Origin: Sulfuritalea sp.
Lineage (GTDB): Bacteria > Pseudomonadota > Gammaproteobacteria > Burkholderiales > Rhodocyclaceae
Length of the DNA: 64,000 bases
Direction of reading: 5' to 3'
Assembly: GCA_022842325.1 (NCBI GenBank)
Contig: JALHPU010000002.1
Coordinates: 62,001 to 126,000 of the forward strand
This document shows positions 8,060 through 16,109 of the stretch, one piece after another (position 1 is the first letter of the stretch; the number at the start of each line of letters is the position of its first letter). The notes beneath the pieces are model-generated. The model saw only the letters and a list, made by a program, of their open reading frames with translations, did not search any database and was not told the origin of the DNA. The position numbers and the translations under genes were made by a program.

Positions 8060-8995
8060 GTGCACCTGTCGCCCCGACTGATCCTGCTGCTTGCCCTGCC
8101 GCCCCTGATGTGGGCCGGCAATGCCGTGGTCGGCCGCATGATGGTCGGCAGCATCGGGCCGATCTGGCTCAACACGCTGCGCTGGCTGGTGGCGCTGGCG
8201 CTGCTGCTGCCGCTGGGCTGGAAGATCCTGGCGACGGCCGAGGCGCGCAGGCAGGTCATGCTGCGCTGGAAGTACCTTTCGGTGCTCGGACTGCTCGGCG
8301 TCGGCGCCTACAACGCGCTGCAGTACATGGCGCTGCACACCAGCACGCCGCTCAACGTGACGCTGATCGCATCGAGTTCGCCGGTCTGGATCATGCTCAT
8401 CGGCGCCCTGGTCTATGGCGTCCGTCCGGGGCGAATACAGGTGCTCGGCGCCGCTCTTTCGCTGGCCGGCGTGGCCATGGTCATTTCGCGCGGGGCGCCC
8501 GCCTCGCTGCTGCACATCCGGCTGGTGGAGGGCGACCTGCTGATCCTGCTGGCCATCATCGGCTGGTCGATCTACAGCTGGATGCTGGCGCGCCCGCCCG
8601 CGCACATGACGGGCGCGGCGCGGCCAAGCTGGGACTGGGCCGAGTTCCTCCTCGCGCAGGTGCTGTTCGGCGTCTGCTGGGGTCTGGCGGGGGCCGGCAT
8701 CGGCGACCTGGTCGCCGGGCCGGTACCGGCACAATGGTCCTGGTCGCTGGTCCTGGCGATCCTGTTCATGGCGGTCGGGCCCTCGATACTCGCCTATCGC
8801 GCCTGGGGCCTGGCGGTGCAGGAAGCCGGGCCGGAAATGGCGGCGGTGTTCTACAACCTGACCCCGCTGTTTGCCGCGCTGCTGTCGGCCGCGATGATCG
8901 GCGAACGGCCACAGGCTTACCACGGCGCGGCCTTCGTGCTGATCGTCGCCGGCATCCTGGTGTCATCGCACAGCCTGTCGCGGAGCGGCAGATGA
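8060..8995 (+). CDS. EamA/DMT-family permease
   Basis: The 311-residue protein has ten predicted hydrophobic segments in two EamA repeats (for example LILLLALPPLMWAGNAVVGRMM and YNALQYMALHTSTPLNVTLI in the first; GPSILAYRAWGLAVQEAGPEMA in the second). Such proteins export amino acids or other metabolites. The GTG at 8060 is used because it gives a complete first membrane span, although no ribosome-binding site is visible. The gene is separated from the lipid operon by about 60 bp and converges on the ABC transporter operon. Confidence 0.88.
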   Translation: MHLSPRLILLLALPPLMWAGNAVVGRMMVGSIGPIWLNTLRWLVALALLLPLGWKILATAEARRQVMLRWKYLSVLGLLGVGAYNALQYMALHTSTPLNVTLIASSSPVWIMLIGALVYGVRPGRIQVLGAALSLAGVAMVISRGAPASLLHIRLVEGDLLILLAIIGWSIYSWMLARPPAHMTGAARPSWDWAEFLLAQVLFGVCWGLAGAGIGDLVAGPVPAQWSWSLVLAILFMAVGPSILAYRAWGLAVQEAGPEMAAVFYNLTPLFAALLSAAMIGERPQAYHGAAFVLIVAGILVSSHSLSRSGR

Positions 8996-9030
8996 GATGG
9001 CCTGCAGCGACAGGCTGTCGCCGCAAAGAC

Positions 9031-9058
9031 AACGGGCGTCCTGATGGGGGCGCCCGTT
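9031..9058. terminator. Hairpin between converging genes
   Basis: AACGGGCGTCC (9031-9041) pairs with GGGCGCCCGTT (9048-9058), giving eleven pairs with one G-T wobble and a six-base loop. It lies between the EamA gene and the oppositely transcribed binding-protein gene. Neither side has a long U-run (GTCTTTG on the minus strand), but position and strength suggest bidirectional termination. A smaller hairpin, CGCCC/GGGCG, follows at 9073-9086. Confidence 0.6.
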
Positions 9059-9092
9059 GCAGATCTGCATCACGCCCTTGCGGGCGAGGGAC

Positions 9093-10271
9093 CTACTGCG
9101 TGAGGTAGTCGGTCACCGCCACCCAGCGGCCGTTCTGGATCTGGCCGACCTTGGACTTGTCGTTGCCCAGGTGCTGCTTCGGAGTGAACTTGTACTCCGG
9201 GCTGCCGAACATGTCGCGCGAGAAGGTGGTGCTCTCCAGGGTCTTGATGAAGTTGTCGGTGGTCAGGTTCGGCCCGGTCTTCTTCGCCGTCTGCACGAAC
9301 ATGTCCATCGCGACGTAGCCGTAGGCAGAGAACAGCCCCGGCTCCTCCTTGAACCTGGTCTTGTAGGACGCAAACCATTCGCGTACGTTCTTCGACGAGT
9401 CGTCGGCATAGGGCACGGCCACCTGATGGAAGGCATAGAGGCCGTCCATGGCCTTGCCGCCCAGCTTGTGGATCAGGTCGGTATAGGCCGCCGAGGAGCC
9501 AACGAAGTTCGGGTTCCAGCCCATCTTGCGCGCCGTGCCGATGGTGCCGATGGTCTCGCGGATGATGGTGCCGAGCACCACGGTGTCGCAGTCGGCCGCC
9601 TTCATCTTCGACACTTGCGCCGAAAAATCGGTGGCGCCGCGCTTGAAAGAGGTCTTCTCGGCGAAGCTCATGTTGATGTCCTTGAGTCCGTCCTCGGCGC
9701 CTTTCAGCACCTCGGTGCCGAAGTCGTCATCCTGGTAGATGACGCAGAACTTCTTGGCGCCGCGCTCCTTGACCATCCACGGGATTCCCTTGCGCATCTG
9801 GTTGTAATAGGGCGCGGCGAAGGAGAACTTGAGCTTGTGCAGCGGCTCGTACATTTCGCGTGCCGCCGTCAGCGGGAACAGGTTCATCACGCCCTTGTCG
9901 AACAGGGTCGGGAAGGTCGCCAGATTGACCGCCGTGCCGATGGTGCCGACCATGGCGAACAGCTTGTCCTGCTGCACCATTTTCTGCGCCGCGAGCAGGC
10001 CCTTCTTCGGATCGTAGCCCGAATCCTCGGCGACGAACTTGATCTTGCGGCCGTTGATGCCGCCCTGCTCGTTGACCTCGTCGACCCGCATCTGCATGCC
10101 GAAGCGCAAGGCCTTGCCGAAGCCGGCGAGCGGCCCGGACAGGTCCTGGATGGTGCCGATCACGATTTCATTCTTGGTGACGCCCATCTGCTCGGCGGCG
10201 ATCGCCGTGGCGCCAGCGCCGACTCCTGCAGCCGCGAACACTACCGCAGCCAGTTTGGTGGTTCCCTTCAT
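9093..10271 (-). CDS. ABC transporter substrate-binding protein, branched-chain amino acid (LivK/HAAT) type
   Basis: The 392-residue periplasmic protein has a signal peptide (MKGTTKLAAVVFAAAG..., cleavage near AIAAEQ) and a type I binding fold: IVIGTIQDLSGPLAGFGKALRFGMQ, DSGYDPKKGLLAAQKMV, DDDFGTEVLKGAEDGL, FGSPEYKFTPKQHLGN. It is the last gene of the livH-M-G-F-acyl-CoA ligase operon. Binding proteins of this subgroup often take carboxylates or aromatic acids rather than leucine; the linked acyl-CoA ligase favours an organic-acid substrate here. The signal-peptide stretch VGAGATA is encoded by the dispersed word. Confidence 0.9.
   Translation of the reverse strand: MKGTTKLAAVVFAAAGVGAGATAIAAEQMGVTKNEIVIGTIQDLSGPLAGFGKALRFGMQMRVDEVNEQGGINGRKIKFVAEDSGYDPKKGLLAAQKMVQQDKLFAMVGTIGTAVNLATFPTLFDKGVMNLFPLTAAREMYEPLHKLKFSFAAPYYNQMRKGIPWMVKERGAKKFCVIYQDDDFGTEVLKGAEDGLKDINMSFAEKTSFKRGATDFSAQVSKMKAADCDTVVLGTIIRETIGTIGTARKMGWNPNFVGSSAAYTDLIHKLGGKAMDGLYAFHQVAVPYADDSSKNVREWFASYKTRFKEEPGLFSAYGYVAMDMFVQTAKKTGPNLTTDNFIKTLESTTFSRDMFGSPEYKFTPKQHLGNDKSKVGQIQNGRWVAVTDYLTQ
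10203..10227 (+). repeat. 25-bp dispersed word, copy 3 (in the signal peptide of the binding protein)
   Basis: A full consensus match: CGCCGT, then GGCG, then CCAGCGCCGACTCCT. On the coding (minus) strand it encodes GVGAGATA, a tolerated stretch of the signal peptide. Confidence 0.7.
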
Positions 10272-10307
10272 CGAGCTCTCCTCCTTTTCGGGTTAAAACC
10301 AACGCCG

Positions 10308-12185
10308 TTAATCGACCTGGTCGCGATACATCGACTCGATCAACTCGGCATATTTCTGACTGACTAGCTTACGCTTTAGTTTCATGGTCGGGGTCAACTC
10401 CTCGTCCTCGGCGCCAAGCTTCCTGTCGATCAGGCGGAATTTCTTGACCTGCTCGACGCGCGCGAACTGCTGGTTCACCCGCGCGATCTCGCCCTCGATC
10501 AGCTTCTGCACTTCCGCGGCGCGGGTCAGGCTGGCGTAGTTGGAAAAGGGCACGTCGTGGTCCTGGGCGAATTTCTCGACGTTCTCCTGGTCGATCATGA
10601 TCAGGCAGACCAGGTAGGGCCGCTTGTCGCCGATCACCACGGCGTCGGTGACGTAGGGCGAGAACTTGATCTGGTTTTCGAGCTCCGAGGGCGTGATGTT
10701 CTTGCCGCCGGCGGTGATGATGATGTCCTTGAGGCGGTCGGAGATGCGGTAGAAGCCTTCCGCATCCACCGTGCCGACGTCGCCGGTGTGCAGCCAGCCC
10801 TCGGCGTCAATGGTCTCCGCGGTTTTCTCCGGCTGGTTCAGGTAACCCATGAAGACATTGGGGCCGCGCACCAGGATTTCGCCCTCGGCGGACAGGCGGA
10901 TCTCGTTCGGCTGGTTGGCGATGCCGATCGAACCCGGCTTGACGCGCTCGACCGGGGTGCCGATGGCGACGCTGCCGGTCTCGGTCATGCCCCAGACTTC
11001 CAGCATCGGCACGCCGAGCGCCATGTACCAGCGCACCAGGTCGGGCGAAATCGGCGCGGCGCCGGTGATCAGCATGCGGCTGCGATGGATGCCGATCAGC
11101 TTGCGCACGTTGTTCAGCACCAGCACCCGCGCCAGCCAGTGGGCGAACTCGAGTCCGCCGCCGACGGTCTGCCCGGCTTCGTAGCGCTTCACCTTTTCCA
11201 TGCCGATGCCGATCGCCAGCCTGTAAGCCCATTTCTCGAACGCGTTGGATTCCTTCAACGCGATGCTGACGCCGGAATAGAACTTTTCCCAGACCCGCGG
11301 CACCGCGCCGAACACCGTCGGCGCGATCTCGCGCACATTTTCCGGAATGGTCTCGGGGTTCTCGACGAAATTCAGCTTGGTGCCGGTGTAGAGCGAAAAG
11401 TAGGCGCCGCTGGAACGCTCGGCGACATGGCACAACGGCAGGAAACACATGCGCTCGTCGTCTTCGTTCTGTGCCGTGGCGCGGTTGAAACTGCGCACCG
11501 CCTGCAGGATGTTGTTGTGCGAAAGCATGGCGCCCTTGGGCTTGCCGGTGGTGCCCGAGGTATAGATCAGGATCGCCAGGTCTTGCGGCCGCCGCGACGC
11601 GATGCGCGCCTGCCATTCGGCGGCAGCGGCCTGCGCGCCGATGCGCTCGGCGCGCGCGCGGCCCAGTTCGCGCAGGCGATCGAAACTGATCACCTGTTCG
11701 TCATCGAGATCGCGCAGGCCTTCCATGTCCCAGACCACGATCCTGCGCAGGAGAGGCAGGCGTTCGCGCACTTCCAGCGCCTTGTCCAGCTGCTCGTCGT
11801 CCTCGACGAAAATCATCACCGAATTCGAGTCAAACATCAGGTACTCGACCTGGCTCGCGGCGTCGGTCGGGTAGATGCCGGAACTGATGCCGCCGCAGGA
11901 AAGCACCGCGAGGTCGGAGAACAACCACTCCTGGCGTGTGTTGCCGAGGATCGAGGTGGTCTCGCCGACCGCGAGGCCGAGTTCGAGCAGGCCCATGCCG
12001 GCCTCGCGCACGATGGCGCCGACCTCGTTCCACGACAGGCTTTGCCACAGGCCGAACTTCTTCTGGCGGAACAGCGTCAGCTCCCCGCGCTGGGCGACGC
12101 CGTTCCAGAACATCTCGGCCAGGTTGTCGCCCGGCACGACGATGCGCTCCTCGGCCCAGTAGCGTTTGCCGTCAAGCTGCCACAT
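10308..12185 (-). CDS. Long-chain-type acyl-CoA synthetase (AMP-forming)
   Basis: The 625-residue enzyme activates a carboxylic acid to its CoA thioester via an acyl-adenylate. The AMP-binding P-loop YTSGTTGKPKG is at 208-218, the adenylate motif EVWGMTETGS lies near 395, and the C-terminal hinge and Lys region (GWLHTGDVGTVDAEGFYRISDRLKDIIITAGGKNI) is intact. It lies between livF and the binding-protein gene, an arrangement common in betaproteobacteria, where uptake and CoA activation are coupled. Relatives include FadD15-like ligases, but the natural substrate (long-chain, branched or cyclic acid) cannot be read from the sequence. Confidence 0.92.
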   Translation of the reverse strand: MWQLDGKRYWAEERIVVPGDNLAEMFWNGVAQRGELTLFRQKKFGLWQSLSWNEVGAIVREAGMGLLELGLAVGETTSILGNTRQEWLFSDLAVLSCGGISSGIYPTDAASQVEYLMFDSNSVMIFVEDDEQLDKALEVRERLPLLRRIVVWDMEGLRDLDDEQVISFDRLRELGRARAERIGAQAAAAEWQARIASRRPQDLAILIYTSGTTGKPKGAMLSHNNILQAVRSFNRATAQNEDDERMCFLPLCHVAERSSGAYFSLYTGTKLNFVENPETIPENVREIAPTVFGAVPRVWEKFYSGVSIALKESNAFEKWAYRLAIGIGMEKVKRYEAGQTVGGGLEFAHWLARVLVLNNVRKLIGIHRSRMLITGAAPISPDLVRWYMALGVPMLEVWGMTETGSVAIGTPVERVKPGSIGIANQPNEIRLSAEGEILVRGPNVFMGYLNQPEKTAETIDAEGWLHTGDVGTVDAEGFYRISDRLKDIIITAGGKNITPSELENQIKFSPYVTDAVVIGDKRPYLVCLIMIDQENVEKFAQDHDVPFSNYASLTRAAEVQKLIEGEIARVNQQFARVEQVKKFRLIDRKLGAEDEELTPTMKLKRKLVSQKYAELIESMYRDQVD

Positions 12186-12260
12186 GAATTGCCTCTAGCT
12201 TGTGAAGAAATCGTGGCGAGCGGGCCGCAGCGGGGTGCGGCCGGAGCGCAGCTACCGGAA

Positions 12261-12276
12261 TGTACGTTTCTGTACA
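12261..12276. promoter_or_regulatory. Inverted repeat TGTAC-N6-GTACA upstream of the acyl-CoA synthetase
   Basis: A 16-bp dyad in the 152-bp gap between livF and the synthetase gene, 75 bp before its start codon. The size fits a TetR- or MarR-type operator. A second, longer-range inverted pair (GCTTGTGAA at 12198-12206, TTCACAAGC at 12329-12337) brackets it. The gap could therefore carry its own promoter for the synthetase and binding protein. Confidence 0.4.
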
Positions 12277-12337
12277 TGAGGATAGCCAGCACCGCCCAAG
12301 CCCCGATCCGGCACGCGCAGTAGATTTATTCACAAGC

Positions 12338-13126
12338 TTATCTCCATTGCTTCTTCTTCTTCCATCGGCGCCCTTCGCGCACTCCCGCCGCCTTCACGCC
12401 GAGGTAAAACTCCTTGATGTCGTCCTTCTCGCGCAGCGCGGCGCAGGTGTCGTGCATCACGATGCGGCCGATTTCCAGCACATAACCGTAGTCGGCGTAC
12501 TGCAGCGCGATGTGGGCGTTCTGCTCGACCACCAGCAGCGTCACGCCGCGCTCGCGGTTGATGCGCACGATGATCTCGAAGATCTCCTTGGTCAGCTTGG
12601 GCGACAGGCCCAGGCTGGGTTCGTCGAGCAGCATCATGGTCGGCTTCGCCAGCAGCGCGCGGCTGATCGACAGCATCTGCTGCTGGCCGCCCGAGAGCTG
12701 GCCGGCCGGCTGGTTGCTGCGCTCCTTGAGAATCGGGAAATAGCTGAAGACATCCTCGATGTCCTGCGCCACTTCGTCACGTTGCGAAGCCGGGCGCGTA
12801 TAGGCGCCCATCAGCAGGTTCTCGCGCACTGTCAGCAGCGGAAATATTTCGCGGCCTTCCGGCACGTGCACCAGACCCTGGCGCACGATCCAGGCCGGGT
12901 CGCGGCCTTCGAGCTTGTTGTCGCGGAAGACGATGCTGCCCTTCTGCGGATCGAGGATGCCGGAAATGGTTTTCAGGATCGTGGTCTTGCCGGCGCCGTT
13001 GGAACCCAGCACGGTGACGATGGAACCCGGCGCCACCGCCAGCGAAACGCCGCGGATGGCCTTGACCGCGCCATAGGCGGCTTCGACGTTGTTGAGCTGC
13101 AGGATCGGCGATGGCGCTTCAGACAT
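12338..13126 (-). CDS. livF: Branched-chain-type ABC transporter ATPase LivF
   Basis: A 262-residue ATPase with Walker A GSNGAGKTT, signature LSGGQQQM, Walker B MMLLDEPSLGLSP and the switch His in LLVVEQNAHIAL. LivF-type proteins are about 235 residues; the extra 20-25 residues here are a basic tail (REGRRWKKKKQWR). The start overlaps the end of livG by eight bases, indicating coupled translation. It energises import through LivH/LivM. Confidence 0.93.
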   Translation of the reverse strand: MSEAPSPILQLNNVEAAYGAVKAIRGVSLAVAPGSIVTVLGSNGAGKTTILKTISGILDPQKGSIVFRDNKLEGRDPAWIVRQGLVHVPEGREIFPLLTVRENLLMGAYTRPASQRDEVAQDIEDVFSYFPILKERSNQPAGQLSGGQQQMLSISRALLAKPTMMLLDEPSLGLSPKLTKEIFEIIVRINRERGVTLLVVEQNAHIALQYADYGYVLEIGRIVMHDTCAALREKDDIKEFYLGVKAAGVREGRRWKKKKQWR

Positions 13127-13895
13127 CGGCCGTGCCTCCCAGGTAAGCCTCGATCACGCCCGGATGCGCCTGCACTTCCTCGGGCGTGCCCAGCGTCAGC
13201 ACCTCGCCCAGGTTCAGCGCCAGGACGCGGTCGGAAACGCGCGAGACCAGGCCCATGTCGTGCTCGACCATGATCACGGTGATGCCGAGGTCGTGCTTGA
13301 TGTCCTCGATCCAGAAGCCCATGTCCTCGGTCTCTTCGGTATTCAGGCCCGACGAGGGTTCGTCCAGCAGCAGCAGGCGCGGCCGCATCGACAGCGCGCG
13401 CGCCAGCTCGACCACCTTGCGCACGCCGTAGGGCAGGCCGGCGACCATGCTGTCGCGATAGTGCTGGAGGTCGAGGAACTCGATGACCTCCTCGACCTGG
13501 CGGCGGAATTCCAGCTCGGCGCGGCGCACCGAGCCGGTGAACAACAGGTCCTGCACCCAGCCGGTATGGCGATGGCAGTGGCGGCCGACCAGCAGGTTCT
13601 GCAGCACCGTGGCGTGCTCGAACAGCTCGATGTTCTGGAAGGTGCGGGCGATGCCGTGGCGCGCCACGACATGCGGCGGCATGCGCGATATCACCTCGCC
13701 CTCGAAACGCACTTCGCCCGAGGTCGGCCGGTAGAGCGCCGAGATCAGGTTGAAGATGGTGGTCTTGCCGGCGCCGTTGGGTCCGATCAGCGAGAACACC
13801 TCGTTGGGCCAGACCTCGAAAGACACGTCGTTCACCGCCTTGAGGCCGCCGAAGTGCACCGACAGGTTGACGGCCTGCAGCATCGGAGTGGTCAT
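13119..13895 (-). CDS. livG: Branched-chain-type ABC transporter ATPase LivG
   Basis: The 258-residue product begins [17 protein letters not shown] at 13895; the frame is open further upstream but there crosses the palindromic repeat region, so the longer start is rejected. Walker A is [13 protein letters not shown], Walker [14 protein letters not shown], and the signature is the degenerate [12 protein letters not shown], usual for LivG. The LivG-typical C-terminal helix ([19 protein letters not shown]) is present. Upstream, 169 bp of nested hairpins separate it from livM, which is unusual inside a liv operon. Confidence 0.93.
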   Translation of the reverse strand: MTTPMLQAVNLSVHFGGLKAVNDVSFEVWPNEVFSLIGPNGAGKTTIFNLISALYRPTSGEVRFEGEVISRMPPHVVARHGIARTFQNIELFEHATVLQNLLVGRHCHRHTGWVQDLLFTGSVRRAELEFRRQVEEVIEFLDLQHYRDSMVAGLPYGVRKVVELARALSMRPRLLLLDEPSSGLNTEETEDMGFWIEDIKHDLGITVIMVEHDMGLVSRVSDRVLALNLGEVLTLGTPEEVQAHPGVIEAYLGGTADV

Positions 13896-13906
13896 GCGCC
13901 ACTCCC

Positions 13907-13931
13907 GAAAGTCGGCGCTGGCGGCACGGTG
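13907..13931 (-). repeat. 25-bp dispersed word, copy 4 (just upstream of livG)
   Basis: Reverse orientation, plus-strand AAAGTCGGCGCTGG then CGGCACGGTG. It ends 12 bp before the livG start codon and thus borders the ribosome-binding region. Confidence 0.65.
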
Positions 13932-13971
13932 ACCATACAGCCCTGAGCCGCGCAGCGGCGAACCAAGGTCA

Positions 13972-14074
13972 CCCCCTTTCCTGGAAAGGGGGTTGGGGGG
14001 AAAGCCCACCACTTTTCTCGGCGCGCCTGCGCGCCCGAGAGATGAAATGAGAAAGCGTGCTTTCTCATTTCATC
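13972..14074. repeat. Cluster of three palindromes between livM and livG
   Basis: The 21-bp palindrome CCCCCTTTCC-T-GGAAAGGGGG is at 13972-13992. A G+C-rich hairpin (CTCGGCGCGC with GCGCGCCCGAG, one bulge) is near 14018-14040. A perfect 16-bp stem, GATGAAATGAGAAAGC (14041-14056) with its complement at 14059-14074, has only a two-base spacer. The last palindrome covers the end of livM, so the codons for its last three residues (ERMK end and stop) belong to the repeat. In the transcript these would form strong hairpins between membrane and ATPase genes. Confidence 0.8.
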
Positions 14075-15141
14075 CTCTCCGATTTCATGTAGCTCTTCTG
14101 TCGCTTGAACATGCCCTTGCGATAGAAGGGAAAGATCTCGAGGAAGGTGCGGAATTTCAGCCAGCGGCCGTACAGGCCCAGCGGCTCGAACAGCACGATG
14201 GCGATCAGGATGATGCCGAAGATGGTCGGCTGCAGGCCGGTCTGCTGGCCCAGCGCGGGCGGCAGCCAGTCCTTGCCGACCACGATCACCTGCTGCACCA
14301 CGAACCAGAAAGCCGGGCCGAAAATCGCGCCCTGGATCGAACCGAGGCCGCCGATCACCACCATCATCAGGAGTTCGATCGACTGCAGGAAGCCGAACTG
14401 GTCCGGCGTGATGAAGCGGATCTTGTGCGCGTAGAGCGCGCCGGCGATGCCGGCCAGCGCCGCCGAGAGGGCGAAGGCGACCGTCTTGTAGTGCGCCAGG
14501 TTGATGCCCATGCTCTGTGCCGACACTTCGGAATCGCGGATCGCGACGAAGGCGCGGCCGGTCGGGCTGCGCAGCAGGTTGAGCACGCCCAGCACGCAGA
14601 TCACCGCGATGCCGGTGACCAGGTAGTAGAAGTTCCTGCCGTCGTCGAAGTCGATGCCGGCGATGACCAGCTTTTCGAGCTGGCGGCCGGCGTTGCCGCC
14701 GGTGATGTGCTCGGCGCGCACCACCACTTCTTCGAGGATGAAGCCGAAGGCCAGCGTCGCGATCGACAGGTACAGGCCCTTCACGCGCAGTGCCGGCAGG
14801 CCGATCATGATCCCGGTAATGCCGGCGACCAGCGCCGCCAGCGGCAGGGAAATCATGAACGGCCAGCCATGGGCCTGCAGATAGGCCTCGGTATAGGCGC
14901 CCATGGCGAGGAAACCGGCATGGCCCAGCGAGACCTGCCCGGTGAAGCCGGCCAGCAGCATCAGGCCGAGGCAGACGATGGCATAGATGCCGATGAAGGT
15001 GATCTGCGACAGCGTGTATTCCGAAAGCAGCCAGGGCGCCGCGACCAGCGCCAGCGCCAGTGCGCCATACCAGAAACGCTGGCCGGAATGCTTGAACAGC
15101 GCTATGTCCTGCTCGTAACGGGTCTTGAAAATGAAATGCAT
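14065..15141 (-). CDS. livM: Branched-chain-type ABC transporter permease LivM
   Basis: A 358-residue membrane protein with eight to ten hydrophobic segments and the LivM signature SLGHAGFLAMGAYTEA, AFVAIRDSEVSAQSMGINLAHYKTVAF and GGLGSIQGAIFGPAFWF. It pairs with LivH to form the import channel. It starts six bases after livH. The extreme C-terminus (KRQKSYMKSERMK) runs into a perfect palindrome, suggesting that the natural end of the gene was altered by repeat insertion. Confidence 0.93.
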   Translation of the reverse strand: MHFIFKTRYEQDIALFKHSGQRFWYGALALALVAAPWLLSEYTLSQITFIGIYAIVCLGLMLLAGFTGQVSLGHAGFLAMGAYTEAYLQAHGWPFMISLPLAALVAGITGIMIGLPALRVKGLYLSIATLAFGFILEEVVVRAEHITGGNAGRQLEKLVIAGIDFDDGRNFYYLVTGIAVICVLGVLNLLRSPTGRAFVAIRDSEVSAQSMGINLAHYKTVAFALSAALAGIAGALYAHKIRFITPDQFGFLQSIELLMMVVIGGLGSIQGAIFGPAFWFVVQQVIVVGKDWLPPALGQQTGLQPTIFGIILIAIVLFEPLGLYGRWLKFRTFLEIFPFYRKGMFKRQKSYMKSERMK

Positions 15142-15147
15142 GGCGGT

Positions 15148-16038
15148 CTAGACCTTTTTCGTCAGGTTGTCGCCGAACAGGCCGTTCGGCTTGACCACCA
15201 GCATGATCAGCACCACCACGTAGGCGGCGATATCCTTGACGCCTTCCGGCAGGTAGAAGCCGGCCAGCGATTCGACGATGCCGATCACCAGGCCGCCGAC
15301 CAGCGCGCCCGGAATGCTGCCGAAACCGCCGACCACCGCCGCCGGAAACGCCTTGAGGCCGACGAAGCCCATGTTGGCATGGACGAAGGTGATCGGCGCC
15401 AGCAACAGGCCGGCGACGCCGCAGATGGCCGCGGACAGGCCCCAGATCAGCATGTTCACGCGGCGCACCGGGATGCCCATGTAGAAGGCCGCGAGCTGGT
15501 TCTGCGAGGTGGCCTGCATGGCGATGCCCAGCCGGGTGTAGCGGAAGAAGACATACAGCAGCGCCACCAGCACCACCGTGGCGAGAATGATCACCAGGTG
15601 CTCGACTGACACCACCAGCCCCTTGCCTTCCTCGCCCAGCCAGAACACCTCGTCCTTCCAGGGCACCGGCAGGGTATGCGTCTCGGTGCCCCAGTAGGGA
15701 ATCATGGTCACCACGCCGCGCGCCAGATAGCCCAGCCCGATGGTCATCATGATCACGGTGAAGGCCGGCTGGCCGAGCAGCGGGCGCAGCACCAGGCGTT
15801 CGGTGCCCATGCCGACCAGCGCCATGGCGACGATGGTAAGCAGGAAGGCCAGCCAGAACGGCAGGCCGGCCACGGTCATCGCCGTGAGGCCGACGAAACC
15901 GCCGATCATCATCAGATCGCCCTGGGCGAAATTGACGGTTTCCGTGGCCTTGTAGATCAGCACGAAGCCAAGCGCGATCAGTGCATAAATGCAACCGATC
16001 GCCGCCCCGCTGATGATCAGTTGCAGGAGCTGCACCAC
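15148..16038 (-). CDS. livH: Branched-chain-type ABC transporter permease LivH
   Basis: A 296-residue permease beginning MVQLLQLIISGAAIGCIYALIALGFVLIYKATETVNFAQGDLMMIGG, the canonical LivH N-terminus, and ending in the typical KPNGLFGDNLTKKV. It is the first transporter gene of the operon. The 71-bp gap to the FadB-like gene upstream suggests possible cotranscription with it, and no promoter stands out there. Confidence 0.94.
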   Translation of the reverse strand: MVQLLQLIISGAAIGCIYALIALGFVLIYKATETVNFAQGDLMMIGGFVGLTAMTVAGLPFWLAFLLTIVAMALVGMGTERLVLRPLLGQPAFTVIMMTIGLGYLARGVVTMIPYWGTETHTLPVPWKDEVFWLGEEGKGLVVSVEHLVIILATVVLVALLYVFFRYTRLGIAMQATSQNQLAAFYMGIPVRRVNMLIWGLSAAICGVAGLLLAPITFVHANMGFVGLKAFPAAVVGGFGSIPGALVGGLVIGIVESLAGFYLPEGVKDIAAYVVVLIMLVVKPNGLFGDNLTKKV

Positions 16039-16109
16039 CCGATTTCTCCTCCCGGGATTACTGCTGTTTTAGCGCTCGTTCAGAGTCTGCTTCAGGTGTC
16101 AATTATGCA

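Noticed and set aside
13892..15994. 700-codon minus-strand frame across livM and livH
   Set aside because: Composition is typical of an out-of-frame shadow in GC-rich DNA; the real permeases are read in other frames with proper motifs.
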